Positions 24,215-32,361 of a stretch of 38,023 nucleotides of DNA are shown piece after piece; positions within the stretch are counted from its first letter, which is position 1; each line of letters opens with the position of its first letter. Below the pieces are notes generated by a model, which saw only the letters and a program-made list of their open reading frames with translations, was not told the origin of the DNA and searched no databases. Location of the stretch: contig NZ_LIGG01000001.1 of assembly GCF_001273925.1 (NCBI RefSeq), positions 2,206,772 to 2,244,794 of the forward strand, written 5' to 3'. The position numbers and the translations under genes were made by a program. This DNA comes from Bacillus sp. FJAT-27251 (GTDB lineage Bacteria > Bacillota > Bacilli > Bacillales > Cytobacillaceae).

Positions 24215-25096
24215 ATGCCGGAGGGCAAAATCATCAAAGCCTTAAGCGGCTTCTATTACGTTCTTGGAAAAGAGGGCCTCATCCAGTGCCGCGGCCGGGG
24301 CGTTTTCAGAAAGAATAAAGTCACACCGCTTGTCGGCGATGAAGTCAGCTATCAGGCTGAAAACGAAACAGATGGATATATTATGGAAGTGAAAGAGCGG
24401 AAGAATGAACTGGTCCGGCCGCCGATAGCCAATGTCGATCAAGCTATTCTTGTGTTTTCGGCTGTTGAGCCAGACTTTAGCACTGCTTTGCTGGACCGCT
24501 TCCTTGTGCTTGTGGAATACAACCATATACGTCCGCTGATCTGCATTACGAAAGTTGACTTGCTTGAAAATGGGATTGGAAAGCTTGAGCAGTATGCAGC
24601 CGACTACCGGAATGCCGGATATGAGGTTATACTTGCCTCTTCGGAAACTCAGGAAGGCCTGGAGGAGCTTTATCCTTACCTTGAAGGGAAAATATCGGTG
24701 TTTGCGGGCCAGTCGGGAGTAGGGAAATCCTCCCTTTTAAACGCGCTCAGGCCGGAGCTTGAGCTTAAAACCAGCGGGATTTCCCATCATCTTGGCCGGG
24801 GGCGCCATACAACCAGGCATGTCGAGTTGATCAAAATTGGCGAAAGCGGCCTTGTTGCGGATACCCCTGGATTCAGTTCACTGGAATTTACCGAGATTGA
24901 GCCTACTGAACTTAATTTTTGCTTTCCGGATATTGAACGGATAAGTGAAGATTGCAAATTCCGCGGCTGTCTCCACGTATCGGAACCGAAATGCGCGGTT
25001 AAAGCCGCTGTTGAAGCCGGTGTAATCCCGGAGTACCGATATGATCACTATAAGGATTTTTTGCAGGAAATAAAAGATAGAAAGCCGAGGTATTAG
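24215..25096 (+). CDS. rsgA: Ribosome small-subunit-dependent GTPase RsgA
   Basis: RsgA (293 residues; also yloQ) is a late 30S assembly factor whose GTPase is stimulated by the ribosome. It has the circularly permuted GTPase order: an N-terminal OB-fold, then the G4 motif TKVD, then G1 GQSGVGKS at 165-172, then G3 DTPGF. The C-terminal zinc finger ligands are C247, C252, H254 and C260. The start ATG 24215 has AGGAGGGATG directly upstream. It is 45 bases after prkC and 2 bases before rpe. B. subtilis RsgA is also a substrate of PrkC and binds (p)ppGpp, which fits its position next to the kinase. Confidence 0.96.
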   Translation: MPEGKIIKALSGFYYVLGKEGLIQCRGRGVFRKNKVTPLVGDEVSYQAENETDGYIMEVKERKNELVRPPIANVDQAILVFSAVEPDFSTALLDRFLVLVEYNHIRPLICITKVDLLENGIGKLEQYAADYRNAGYEVILASSETQEGLEELYPYLEGKISVFAGQSGVGKSSLLNALRPELELKTSGISHHLGRGRHTTRHVELIKIGESGLVADTPGFSSLEFTEIEPTELNFCFPDIERISEDCKFRGCLHVSEPKCAVKAAVEAGVIPEYRYDHYKDFLQEIKDRKPRY

Positions 25097-25098
25097 AA

Positions 25099-25743
25099 AT
25101 GGTGAAAATCGCACCATCTATTTTATCAGCAGATTTCGCAAGATTAGGAGAGGAAATCCGGGATGTCGAACAAGGGGGAGCAGATTATATCCATGTTGAT
25201 GTCATGGATGGGCACTTTGTTCCCAACATTACGATTGGACCTTTGATTGTGGATGCAATCCGCCCGGTAACCAAGCTGCCCCTGGATGTCCATTTAATGA
25301 TTGAAAACCCGGATCAATATATCGAAGCATTTGCAAAGGCGGGAGCTGATTATATTACGGTCCATGTAGAGGCTTGCCGGCATTTGCACCGTACACTTCA
25401 GCATATCAAATCATTTGGGGTGAAAGCCGGGGTTGTCCTTAATCCCGCGACGCCAGTTGAAAGTATTCAGCATGTGATCGAAGACGTGGACATGGTCTTG
25501 CTGATGTCGGTCAATCCAGGATTTGGCGGCCAGAAATTCATCCCGGCTGTTTTGCCGAAAATCCGTCAGGTCAAGGATATGGCCGCTTCGCGAAACCCTG
25601 GCCTTGAGATTGAAATTGACGGCGGGGTAAATGGGGAGACAGCCAAACAATGCATTGAGGCAGGAGCATCTGTCCTTGTCGCCGGATCGGCAGTATATAA
25701 TGCCAAAGACAGGGCCCAGGCTATAGCCGCCTTAAGAGGATAG
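25099..25743 (+). CDS. rpe: Ribulose-phosphate 3-epimerase
   Basis: Rpe (214 residues) interconverts ribulose-5-phosphate and xylulose-5-phosphate in the pentose phosphate pathway. Family motifs are [13 protein letters not shown] at the start, [33 protein letters not shown] and EIDGGVN. The start ATG 25099 has GAGG 8 bases upstream, inside the rsgA end; the two genes are 2 bases apart. A hairpin terminator follows, and the palindromic repeat at 25814 then separates it from thiN. Confidence 0.96.
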   Translation: MVKIAPSILSADFARLGEEIRDVEQGGADYIHVDVMDGHFVPNITIGPLIVDAIRPVTKLPLDVHLMIENPDQYIEAFAKAGADYITVHVEACRHLHRTLQHIKSFGVKAGVVLNPATPVESIQHVIEDVDMVLLMSVNPGFGGQKFIPAVLPKIRQVKDMAASRNPGLEIEIDGGVNGETAKQCIEAGASVLVAGSAVYNAKDRAQAIAALRG

Positions 25744-25745
25744 AC

Positions 25746-25777
25746 CAAAAGCCAGCCTGGAAGCTGGCTTTATTCCT
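25746..25777 (+). terminator. Probable terminator after rpe
   Basis: AAAGCCAGC (25748-25756) pairs with GCTGGCTTT (25763-25771) around a 6-base loop. The T tract that follows is short and broken by A and C, so efficiency may be moderate. Confidence 0.7.
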
Positions 25778-25813
25778 TAGATAAGAAAGTATAAATTTTG
25801 GAATTTAGATAAT

Positions 25814-25934
25814 TGTCTAGCTCCAGCGCCTAGCCCCTCGAGTCATAAGCCACTCCAGAATTGAAGGCAAAAAGCGCCTTCTATTCTGGAGCGTCTTATG
25901 CTGGTCGGGGCTGACCAAGGCGCTTGCGCTTTTC
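25814..25934 (+). repeat. Palindromic intergenic repeat, copy 1
   Basis: This 121-base element fills the rpe-thiN spacer and is almost one long imperfect hairpin. Paired arms, from outside in, are AGCGCCT (25825-25831) with AGGCGCT (25918-25924), AGCCCC (25832-25837) with GGGGCT (25907-25912), and CATAAG (25844-25849) with CTTATG (25895-25900). Further in are CTCCAGAAT (25853-25861) with ATTCTGGAG (25883-25891) and GAAGGC (25863-25868) with GCCTTC (25876-25881). It has no open frame. A related copy lies in opposite orientation at 35305-35406. From memory, elements with this CTAGCTCCAGCGCCTAGCCC start occur many times in some Bacillaceae genomes. That is recollection, not a search. Confidence 0.85.
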
Positions 25935-25968
25935 TTAATTTTTCAATGATAGAAGGGTGTGGGGATGA

Positions 25969-26616
25969 ATGAAGATCAATATCCTGGGGGGAGGCCCGGA
26001 GAGTCTGCTTCCCGATCTGGAACAATATGATTCCACGGGATGTAAATGGCTCGGGGTGGACAGGGGAGTTTTTACCTTGCTCAATGCCGGGATACAGCCA
26101 CATTATGCGTTTGGGGATTTTGATTCGGTTTCAGATGAGGAATGGCGCAGGATTGAGAGTGAGGTTGGCAACCTGATCAAGGTTAAGCCAGAAAAAGACG
26201 AGACCGATATGGAACTTGCTCTAAATTGGGCGCTTTTGCAAAAGCCGCAGCAAATCAACCTGTTCGGGGCAACAGGCGGCCGCCTTGACCATTTTTTTGG
26301 GAACGTCCAGATTTTGCTGAAGCCGGTGCTTGAAAATCATGATACGCATGTTGAAATCATTGACGGACAGAACCACCTGTTTGCCAAGGGTCCAGGGAGC
26401 TATTCCATCAACAGGAGGCTGGACAGAACTTACATATCTTTTATCCCGATAAGTCCTTCAGTGGAAGGGCTGACGCTCGATGGATTTAAATACCCGCTGT
26501 CGGGCAGGAATATTTCGCTCGGATCGACATTATGTATTAGTAATGAACTGGTCGGGGAACATGGTACTTTTTCTTTCTCGGAAGGCATATTATTGGTGGT
26601 AAGCAGCAGAGATTGA
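25969..26616 (+). CDS. thiN: Thiamine pyrophosphokinase
   Basis: ThiN (215 residues) converts thiamine to thiamine pyrophosphate with ATP. The N-terminal catalytic domain contains LGGGPESLLP, GVDRGV, GDFDSVSDEEW and KDETDMELAL, followed by GATGGRLDH. The C-terminal TPK B1 domain follows (FIPISPSVEGLTLDGFKYPL). I chose ATG 25969 (MKINILGGGP), with a GGGTGTGGGG tract upstream; an overlapping ATG at 25965 is in another frame. The start lies about 35 bases after the palindromic repeat, so its promoter may lie in or near that repeat. The upstream part of the spacer holds the rpe terminator. Confidence 0.94.
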   Translation: MKINILGGGPESLLPDLEQYDSTGCKWLGVDRGVFTLLNAGIQPHYAFGDFDSVSDEEWRRIESEVGNLIKVKPEKDETDMELALNWALLQKPQQINLFGATGGRLDHFFGNVQILLKPVLENHDTHVEIIDGQNHLFAKGPGSYSINRRLDRTYISFIPISPSVEGLTLDGFKYPLSGRNISLGSTLCISNELVGEHGTFSFSEGILLVVSSRD

Positions 26617-26626
26617 AAAGTCTTCG

Positions 26627-26656
26627 GCAATTATTTTTTATTTCCGAATATACATG
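26627..26656 (+). promoter_or_regulatory. Candidate sigma-E-type promoter for spoVM
   Basis: TATACATG (26649-26656) resembles the sigma-E -10 CATACANT, and GCAATTA (26627-26633) is a weak match to a -35 with 15-base spacing. In B. subtilis spoVM is transcribed in the mother cell under sigma-E. The match is modest and depends on that expectation. Confidence 0.28.
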
Positions 26657-26709
26657 TAAAGGGTGGAGTCTCCGACAGTTTGGCTTCGAGGATAGTGAGG
26701 AGGGACAAT

Positions 26710-26790
26710 ATGAAATTTTATACAATCAAACTGCCCAAAGTCTTGGGCGGCCTCGTCCGGGCAATGCTGGGTGCATTTAAAAAAGGCTGA
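26710..26790 (+). CDS. spoVM: Stage V sporulation protein SpoVM, 26 residues
   Basis: SpoVM is a tiny amphipathic helix made in the mother cell. It sits on the curved forespore membrane, anchors SpoIVA and is needed for coat and cortex formation. The product is 26 residues: it starts MKFYTIKLPKVLGG and ends VRAMLGAFKKG, and differs from the B. subtilis peptide, as I remember it, by only a few conservative changes. The functionally important Pro9 is kept. GAGGAGGG (26697-26704) lies 5 bases before the ATG. Position between thiN and rpmB is the same as in B. subtilis. A terminator starts 27 bases after the stop. This gene is good evidence that the organism forms endospores. Confidence 0.95.
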   Translation: MKFYTIKLPKVLGGLVRAMLGAFKKG

Positions 26791-26816
26791 TAGATTACAG
26801 GCAGGGTATTTGTTTG

Positions 26817-26842
26817 CACCCGCTGCGGCGGGTGTTTTTATT
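26817..26842 (+). terminator. Terminator of spoVM
   Basis: CACCCGC (26817-26823) pairs with GCGGGTG (26828-26834) around a 4-base loop, followed by TTTTTATT. Confidence 0.88.
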
Positions 26843-26867
26843 TGGTGTCAATTAAGGGGGAGCAATT

Positions 26868-26898
26868 AAAAAAGCATCCGGAATCCGGATGCTTTTTT
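26868..26898 (-). terminator. Terminator of rpmB, potentially bidirectional
   Basis: GCATCCGG (26874-26881) and CCGGATGC (26885-26892) form a perfect stem, flanked by six A and six T. On the minus strand it lies 12 bases after the rpmB stop. The symmetric A/T flanks would also stop plus-strand readthrough from spoVM. Confidence 0.9.
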
Positions 26899-26910
26899 GC
26901 ATAGAGCCAA

Positions 26911-27099
26911 TTAGACTCTTTCGACTTTACCTGATTTAAGAGCTCGTGCAGAAACCCAAACACGCTTTGGCTTTCCGTCAACAAGAATACGAACCTTCTG
27001 AAGGTTGGCACCCCAAGTACGCTTGTTGGCGTTCATCGCGTGAGAACGGTGGTTCCCGGAGCGAGTGCCTTTACCTGTAACAACACATTTACGTGGCAT
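26911..27099 (-). CDS. rpmB: 50S ribosomal protein L28
   Basis: L28 (62 residues) is a small basic protein of the large ribosomal subunit. The sequence [16 protein letters not shown], then [19 protein letters not shown] and the end [13 protein letters not shown], is typical for Bacillus L28. Only one cysteine (C5) is present, so it is the form without a zinc-binding cysteine set. The minus-strand ribosome site GGGAGGG lies about 8 bases before the ATG at 27099. It is the only minus-strand gene besides rqcH, and it is monocistronic between its own promoter region and terminator. Confidence 0.97.
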   Translation of the reverse strand: MPRKCVVTGKGTRSGNHRSHAMNANKRTWGANLQKVRILVDGKPKRVWVSARALKSGKVERV

Positions 27100-27155
27100 G
27101 TATATTTCCCTCCCAACTTACAAATGCTAATACTATTTTCGCATGCATTAAGTGC

Positions 27156-27183
27156 ATTATCGTCAGAACAGCCGAATGAACAA
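27156..27183 (-). promoter_or_regulatory. Probable sigma-A promoter of rpmB
   Basis: On the minus strand, TTGTTC (27178-27183) and GATAAT (27156-27161) are 16 bases apart. Transcription would start near 27149, giving a leader of about 50 bases before the L28 start codon. Confidence 0.45.
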
Positions 27184-27277
27184 TGTTACCTTTCTGACAG
27201 TCAAACATACTTTAATAATTTATCACACAACCTTTGTGATTGCAATAGCTACCAAAAAAGGTTTAAAGAAAAAAACC

Positions 27278-27306
27278 TTGACAGATAGCGGGGATTCTTG
27301 CTCAAT
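27278..27306 (+). promoter_or_regulatory. Possible sigma-A promoter of asp23-fakA
   Basis: A perfect -35 TTGACA (27278-27283) is followed 17 bases later by CTCAAT (27301-27306), a weak -10. Slightly different -10 choices in the AATAATA stretch nearby are possible. A TTTTAA/TAAAAT pair at 27328-27356 is an alternative. Confidence 0.4.
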
Positions 27307-27399
27307 AATAAGATGGGCCAGAATGTCTTTTAAATTGGGCAAGCTTATAGTAAAATGGCTTTAGTCATATGCAATTTTTCCAAGAGGGGGAACGACCAA

Positions 27400-27762
27400 A
27401 TGTCCATCGAGCTAAAAACAAAGTACGGTCAAATCGATATATCAAATGATGTCATTGCTACCATTGCAGGCGGTGCCGCTGTCGATTGCTACGGTATTGT
27501 CGGGATGGCTTCAAGGCAGCAGCTGAAAGACGGAATTGCCGAAATACTCCGCAAGGAAAACTTTACACGCGGTGTTGTCGTTCGCCAGGAAAATGAAGAA
27601 GTACATATTGATATGTATATCATTGTAAGTTATGGAACGAAAATTTCCGAGGTAGCCCACATGGTCCAGTCAAAAGTGAAATACACTCTTGATAAAACGG
27701 TTGGCCTGGCGGTTGATTCGGTCAATATTTACGTTCAGGGAGTTCGTGTAACGAACCCGTAG
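27400..27762 (+). CDS. yloU: Asp23/Gls24 family envelope stress protein (YloU)
   Basis: The product is 120 residues if translation starts at ATG 27400 (MSIELKTKYGQIDIS), preceded by GAGGGGG (27384-27390). The same frame is open 15 codons further upstream but without a ribosome site. The protein aligns over its full length with B. subtilis YloU. It carries the DUF322/Asp23 domain with GGAAVDCYGIVGMAS, VSYGTKISEVAHMVQ and GLAVDSVNIYVQGVRV. Members in Staphylococcus are membrane-associated alkaline-shock proteins; the precise role here is not known. It sits 16 bases ahead of the fatty acid kinase gene, a pairing conserved in Firmicutes, which suggests a link to membrane lipid metabolism. Confidence 0.9.
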   Translation: MSIELKTKYGQIDISNDVIATIAGGAAVDCYGIVGMASRQQLKDGIAEILRKENFTRGVVVRQENEEVHIDMYIIVSYGTKISEVAHMVQSKVKYTLDKTVGLAVDSVNIYVQGVRVTNP

Positions 27763-27778
27763 TGAGGAGGAAAGATTT

Positions 27779-29446
27779 GTGTCAATTACAGTTCTAGACG
27801 GAAAGCGTTTCGCGGAGATGGTGATACAGGGTGCCAGCCACCTTTCAGCCAACGCCAAAATGGTGGATGCGTTGAACGTCTTCCCTGTTCCTGATGGCGA
27901 CACTGGAACAAACATGAATTTATCAATGACTTCCGGTGCCAAGGAAGTAAAAAATAATGTCCAGGAACATATCGGCAAAGTCGGCATTGCGCTTTCAAAA
28001 GGCCTTTTAATGGGTGCCCGCGGAAACTCGGGAGTGATTCTTTCCCAGCTGTTCCGGGGTTTCTCCAAGGCGATTGAACAGAAGGACGCCATTAACGCCC
28101 ATGAGTTTGCGCAAGCGCTTGAAGCTGGTGTCACAACAGCCTATAAAGCCGTTATGAAGCCTGTTGAGGGAACGATCCTGACTGTGGCCAAGGATTCCGC
28201 AAAAAAAGGAGTCCAGGCAGCCAAAAACCAGACGGATATTGCAGCCCTGATGGAGGAAATCGTGATTGAGGCAAAAGCCTCTTTGAACCGGACTCCTGAC
28301 CTGCTCCCGGTACTGAAGGAAGTTGGCGTGGTGGACAGCGGCGGACAGGGACTTGTCCTTGTATATGAAGGATTCCTTGCTGTACTTAAAGGGGAGGAAC
28401 TTCCGGAAGCACCTTCTTCCTTGGTCTCCATGAATGATTTGATCAGCGCCGAACACCACAAGAGTGTTCAGGGCCATATCAATACAGAAGACATCGAATT
28501 CGGCTATTGCACCGAATTCATGGTAAAGCTTGAAGGGAAAAGGGCGTTTACCGAGCAGCAGTTCCGTCAAGATCTAAGCCATTACGGAGATTCACTTTTG
28601 GTTATTTCCGATGACCAGCTTGTCAAGGTACACATCCATTCCGAACAGCCTGGTGAAGTCCTTACATATGGACAGTCGTACGGCAGCCTCATTTCGATGA
28701 AAATTGAAAACATGCGCCAGCAGCATACCGATATCGTTGGGCAGCCGGCACAGTCAGGGGGGGCGGAAAGTAAACTCCCTGCGGCCAAAAAGGAGTATGG
28801 GGTCGTCACCGTATCCATGGGGACGGGAATTGCCGAGCTGTTCAGGAGCATCGGCGCCAATGCAGTCATTGAAGGCGGCCAGACAATGAACCCTAGTACA
28901 GAGGACATTGTTAAAGCGGTAAAAGAAACAAATGCGCATAAAGTCATTATTCTGCCGAACAATAAAAACATCATCATGGCTGCCGAACAGGCGGCTGAAC
29001 TTGCAGATGAGGATGTAATCGTTGTTCCTTCAAGGACCGTACCTCAGGGGATGTCCGCCCTGCTCGCCTTCAATCCGGGCACCGGGCTGGAGGAGAACAA
29101 AGATGGCATGACCGAAGCGATGAACCATGTGAAAACCGGACAGCTCACTTTTGCTGTCCGTGATACAAGCATAGAGGGCCTGGAGATTGAAAAAGGGGAC
29201 TTTATGGGAATCGCGGAAGGAAAGATCATCCTTAAGGATAAAGACAAAGTGAAAGCAGCCAAAGACCTGCTGAAGAATATGCTGGATGAGGATGCCGAAA
29301 TCCTGACCATTCTCAAGGGCGAGGATGCGACCCAGGAAGATGTTGACGGCCTTGCTGCCTACCTTGAAGAAGAGTACGGCGACTTGGAAGTGGAAATCCA
29401 CGATGGCGGCCAGCCGCTTTATGCTTTTATTTTTGCGATTGAGTAA
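27779..29446 (+). CDS. fakA: FakA-type fatty acid kinase / DAK2-domain protein (YloV)
   Basis: This 555-residue protein is the B. subtilis YloV homologue and corresponds to FakA of Staphylococcus, which phosphorylates fatty acids held by FakB (DegV-like) carriers so that PlsX/PlsY can use them. The N-terminal DAK2 (DhaL-like) domain carries the ATP/Mg site PVPDGDTGTNMN (D39, D41, N45) and MGARGNSGVILSQ. A middle region with GYCTEFM and a C-terminal domain (about 335-555) follow, as in FakA. The start is GTG 27779 with GAGGAGG at 27764-27770. The FakB partners are not in this window. The gene is followed by a terminator. The fatty acid kinase role is inferred from homology and supported by the lipid genes downstream. 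Confidence 0.88.
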   Translation: MSITVLDGKRFAEMVIQGASHLSANAKMVDALNVFPVPDGDTGTNMNLSMTSGAKEVKNNVQEHIGKVGIALSKGLLMGARGNSGVILSQLFRGFSKAIEQKDAINAHEFAQALEAGVTTAYKAVMKPVEGTILTVAKDSAKKGVQAAKNQTDIAALMEEIVIEAKASLNRTPDLLPVLKEVGVVDSGGQGLVLVYEGFLAVLKGEELPEAPSSLVSMNDLISAEHHKSVQGHINTEDIEFGYCTEFMVKLEGKRAFTEQQFRQDLSHYGDSLLVISDDQLVKVHIHSEQPGEVLTYGQSYGSLISMKIENMRQQHTDIVGQPAQSGGAESKLPAAKKEYGVVTVSMGTGIAELFRSIGANAVIEGGQTMNPSTEDIVKAVKETNAHKVIILPNNKNIIMAAEQAAELADEDVIVVPSRTVPQGMSALLAFNPGTGLEENKDGMTEAMNHVKTGQLTFAVRDTSIEGLEIEKGDFMGIAEGKIILKDKDKVKAAKDLLKNMLDEDAEILTILKGEDATQEDVDGLAAYLEEEYGDLEVEIHDGGQPLYAFIFAIE

Positions 29447-29468
29447 CTAAAATAATAGTAGAGCCCGG

Positions 29469-29504
29469 GGAATAGAAGTCATTGGCTTCTATTCCTTCTT
29501 TTTT
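29469..29504 (+). terminator. Terminator of asp23-fakA
   Basis: GGAATAGAAG (29469-29478) pairs with CTTCTATTCC (29486-29495) around a 7-base loop, followed by TTCTTTTTT. Confidence 0.92.
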
Positions 29505-29598
29505 GGGAGAGTGCCGGGCGTGGACAAACAGAATGGGGAGGAAATGCAGCGAGGCCTTCCGGCAGGAAACTGGGGAAAAAGGATAGGCTGCACTTAAC

Positions 29599-31647
29599 GT
29601 GACTGAACTATTGAATCAATCTGTTACCGCCATAAAGGGCATAGGGGCCGAAATGGCCGAGAACCTTGCGGATATGCATATACAGACCATAAAAGACTTG
29701 CTGGAACACTTCCCTTACAGGTATGAGGATTACCGGCTCAGGGATTTGGCCGATGTCAAGCATGAGGAAAAAGTGACAGTGGAAGGAACGGTTCACGGAG
29801 AACCTTCGCTTGTTTACCATGGGAGGAAAAAATCCCGCCTGACTGTCAGGCTCCTGGTCGACAGGTACCTGGTAAAAGTGGTGTTTTTTAATCAGCCCTA
29901 TCTCAAACAAAAGATTGCTGTCAATGAAACCATAACCGTTACCGGCAAATGGGACCAGCACCGGCAGACGATCACGGCCAATCAAATGAGTGTCGGGGCT
30001 TATTCGAAAGATAAGGAATTGGAGCCCGTCTATGCCGTCAAAGGGAAACTGACTGTCAAGACAATCAGGCGGCTGATCAAGCTCGCATTTTCACAATTCG
30101 GCAGCCAGGTGGAGGAAATCATTCCTGCAGAATTGCTGCAGCAGTATAAGCTGATGAGCCGAAGGGATGCCTTGAGAGCCTTGCATTTCCCTTCAGGGGC
30201 AGATGAGGCAAAACAGGCCCGGAGAAGGTTTGTGTATGAAGAATTCCTGCTTTTCCAGTTGAAGATGCAAGCGCTCAGGAAGCTGGAGCGTGAGCAGTCT
30301 CCCGGGAATGCGCAAGCTTATGATCTTCCCAGGCTAAAAGAGTTTATCGAAAGCCTTCCGTTTCCGCTGACCAATGCCCAAAAGAGGGTGGTCAATGAGA
30401 TTTTAACCGATATGAAATCTTTGTACCGCATGAACCGCCTCCTTCAGGGAGATGTGGGTTCGGGTAAAACGGTGGTAGCTGCCATCTGCCTGTTTGCCAG
30501 CATTACTGCAGGATTCCAGGGAGCACTGATGGTGCCGACGGAAATTCTTGCAGAACAGCATGCCGAGTCGCTTACGGCACTGCTTGCGCCTTTTGGAGTC
30601 ACCTGCGAACTTTTGACCAGCTCGGTCAAGGGGAAGCGCCGCCGGGAAATTCTTGCGAAGCTTCAGGAAGGGACCATCGATGTACTGATTGGCACGCATG
30701 CCCTGATTCAGGATGAGGTCAGCTTCCGGAATCTTGGGCTTGTCATAACAGATGAACAGCATCGCTTTGGTGTCGAACAGCGGCGCATCCTCAGGGAAAA
30801 AGGGGAGAACCCTGACGTCCTGTTCATGACTGCGACGCCGATTCCAAGAACATTGGCGATAACGGTATTTGGTGAGATGGATGTTTCCATCATTGATGAA
30901 ATGCCGGCTGGAAGGAAAGCGATAGAAACATATTGGGCGAAGCCGGAAATGCTTGACAGGGTGCTTGGATTGATGGATAAAGAGCTGTCGCAGGGAAGGC
31001 AAGCCTACGTTATCTGCCCGCTGATAGAGGAATCCGATAAATTGGATGTGCAAAATGCCATCGACGTTCACAACATTTTAAGCCTGCATTTCCATAACCG
31101 CTACAAAATCGGGCTGATGCATGGAAGGCTAGGTGCCGCTGAAAAGGAAGAAGTCATGAAAGAGTTCAGTTCAAATGAAGTCCAGGTCCTGGTTTCCACC
31201 ACGGTGGTGGAAGTGGGAGTCAATGTGCCAAATGCCACCTTCATGCTGATCTATGACGCAGAGAGGTTTGGTCTGTCGCAGCTTCACCAGCTTCGCGGAA
31301 GGGTTGGCCGGGGAAGCGAGCAAAGTTATTGCATCTTGCTTGCCGACCCTAAAAGTGAGGTCGGCAAGGAGCGGATGACCATCATGACGGAGACGAATGA
31401 TGGCTTTGTTTTAAGTGAAAAGGACCTTGAACTCCGGGGGCCGGGGGATTTCTTTGGAAGGAAGCAAAGCGGCCTTCCCGAATTTAAGGTGGCCGATATG
31501 GTGCATGATTACAGGGCGCTAGAGACCGCGAGGAACGATGCGGCCCTTCTGGTCAAGTCCAGGGCGTTCTGGCAGTCGGAAAAATACGCTGGCTTAAGGG
31601 AGCATCTGGCTGCAGCCGGTGCGCTGTCGGGTGAAAAGCTGGATTAA
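29599..31647 (+). CDS. recG: ATP-dependent DNA helicase RecG (GTG start)
   Basis: RecG (682 residues, as in B. subtilis) reverses stalled replication forks and processes branched DNA. The N-terminal wedge/OB domain covers about residues 1-230 with [11 protein letters not shown] and the conserved [14 protein letters not shown]. The helicase core has Walker [12 protein letters not shown] (K290), the DEQH box from D385, [11 protein letters not shown], and the C-terminal motif [13 protein letters not shown]. The TRG-like end with [17 protein letters not shown] is intact. I chose GTG 29599 because the distance to KGIG equals that of the B. subtilis protein; the nearest purine-rich site, GGATAGG (29581-29587), is 11 bases upstream, a loose fit. 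Confidence 0.95.
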   Translation: MTELLNQSVTAIKGIGAEMAENLADMHIQTIKDLLEHFPYRYEDYRLRDLADVKHEEKVTVEGTVHGEPSLVYHGRKKSRLTVRLLVDRYLVKVVFFNQPYLKQKIAVNETITVTGKWDQHRQTITANQMSVGAYSKDKELEPVYAVKGKLTVKTIRRLIKLAFSQFGSQVEEIIPAELLQQYKLMSRRDALRALHFPSGADEAKQARRRFVYEEFLLFQLKMQALRKLEREQSPGNAQAYDLPRLKEFIESLPFPLTNAQKRVVNEILTDMKSLYRMNRLLQGDVGSGKTVVAAICLFASITAGFQGALMVPTEILAEQHAESLTALLAPFGVTCELLTSSVKGKRRREILAKLQEGTIDVLIGTHALIQDEVSFRNLGLVITDEQHRFGVEQRRILREKGENPDVLFMTATPIPRTLAITVFGEMDVSIIDEMPAGRKAIETYWAKPEMLDRVLGLMDKELSQGRQAYVICPLIEESDKLDVQNAIDVHNILSLHFHNRYKIGLMHGRLGAAEKEEVMKEFSSNEVQVLVSTTVVEVGVNVPNATFMLIYDAERFGLSQLHQLRGRVGRGSEQSYCILLADPKSEVGKERMTIMTETNDGFVLSEKDLELRGPGDFFGRKQSGLPEFKVADMVHDYRALETARNDAALLVKSRAFWQSEKYAGLREHLAAAGALSGEKLD

Positions 31648-31705
31648 ACAGTTAATTTTGATATGGGGCAGTATTGGGAAGAATGGCTTGTTGCCATATT
31701 TCTTC

Positions 31706-31734
31706 TTGCAATCTGCCTATTTTTTTAATATATT
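31706..31734 (+). promoter_or_regulatory. Sigma-A promoter of the fapR operon
   Basis: TTGCAA (31706-31711) and TATATT (31729-31734) are 17 bases apart. The predicted start of transcription near 31741 lies inside the FapR operator. That matches the B. subtilis fapR arrangement, in which repressor binding blocks the start site. Confidence 0.7.
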
Positions 31735-31759
31735 ACTATTAGTACCTAGTCATAATAGT
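31735..31759 (+). promoter_or_regulatory. FapR operator
   Basis: The core ATTAGTACCTAGTCATAAT (31738-31756) closely matches the FapR binding consensus ATTAGTACCTAGTCTTAAT that I recall from Bacillus. The perfect outer arms ACTATTA (31735-31741) and TAATAGT (31753-31759) make a 25-base palindrome. It lies right after the -10 and in front of fapR, so the operon should be autorepressed and released by malonyl-CoA. Confidence 0.9.
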
Positions 31760-31777
31760 GCGGATGGTGTAATGTTG

Positions 31778-32347
31778 ATGAGACGAAATAAGCGCGACCG
31801 CCAGCAGATGCTGGTGGAAACTATAGAGGAAAACCCGTTTGTGACGGATGAGGAACTGGCTGAGAAGTTTGCAGTCAGCATCCAGACCATCAGGCTTGAC
31901 CGCCTGGAGTTATCGATTCCCGAACTGCGGGAAAGAATAAAACACGTGGCCGAAAAACGGTTTGAAGATGAAGTCCGCTCCCTTCCGCTTGAAGATGTGA
32001 TTGGTGAAATCATTGATATTGAGCTTGATAAAAAAGCGATCTCCATTCTGGATGTAAACAAAGAGCATGTATTCACAAGAAACCAGATTGCCCGGGGACA
32101 TCACCTTTTCGCCCAGGCCAATTCCCTTGCTGTCGCAGTCATCAACGATGAGCTGGCCCTTACAGCAAAAGCCCATATCCAGTTTACCCGGTCCGTAATG
32201 GAAAATGAGCGGGTCATCGCCAAGGCGAAAGTAACCCGGATTGATGAAAACACGGGCAGGACCTTTGTGGACGTATACAGCTATGTGAACAATGAGCTTG
32301 TGTTCAAAGGCGAGTTCGAGATGTACCGATCACAAAAAACGAACTAA
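31778..32347 (+). CDS. fapR: Malonyl-CoA-responsive transcription repressor FapR
   Basis: FapR (189 residues) represses fatty acid and phospholipid genes and is released from DNA by malonyl-CoA. The N-terminal winged helix-turn-helix is [20 protein letters not shown], and the C-terminal hotdog domain binds the ligand ([19 protein letters not shown] and onwards). I chose ATG 31778 (MRRNKRDRQ): GGATGGTG (31762-31769) is 8 bases upstream and the start matches B. subtilis. The ATG at 31772 is only 2 bases from that site. It heads fapR-plsX-fabD-fabG, with its own operator in the promoter. Confidence 0.96.
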   Translation: MRRNKRDRQQMLVETIEENPFVTDEELAEKFAVSIQTIRLDRLELSIPELRERIKHVAEKRFEDEVRSLPLEDVIGEIIDIELDKKAISILDVNKEHVFTRNQIARGHHLFAQANSLAVAVINDELALTAKAHIQFTRSVMENERVIAKAKVTRIDENTGRTFVDVYSYVNNELVFKGEFEMYRSQKTN

Positions 32348-32361
32348 AGGATGGACAACAT

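Larger units (their letters stand above)
27100..27399. other. 300-base divergent intergenic region between rpmB and asp23
   Basis: No gene is visible. The region carries the rpmB promoter candidate on the minus strand (27156-27183) and an asp23 promoter candidate on the plus strand (27278-27306). It also holds a 19-base palindrome with arms ATCACA and TGTGAT (27222-27240), and an A-rich hairpin with arms AAGGTTT (27258-27264) and AAACCTT (27273-27279). It is AT-rich compared with its neighbours. Confidence 0.75.
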
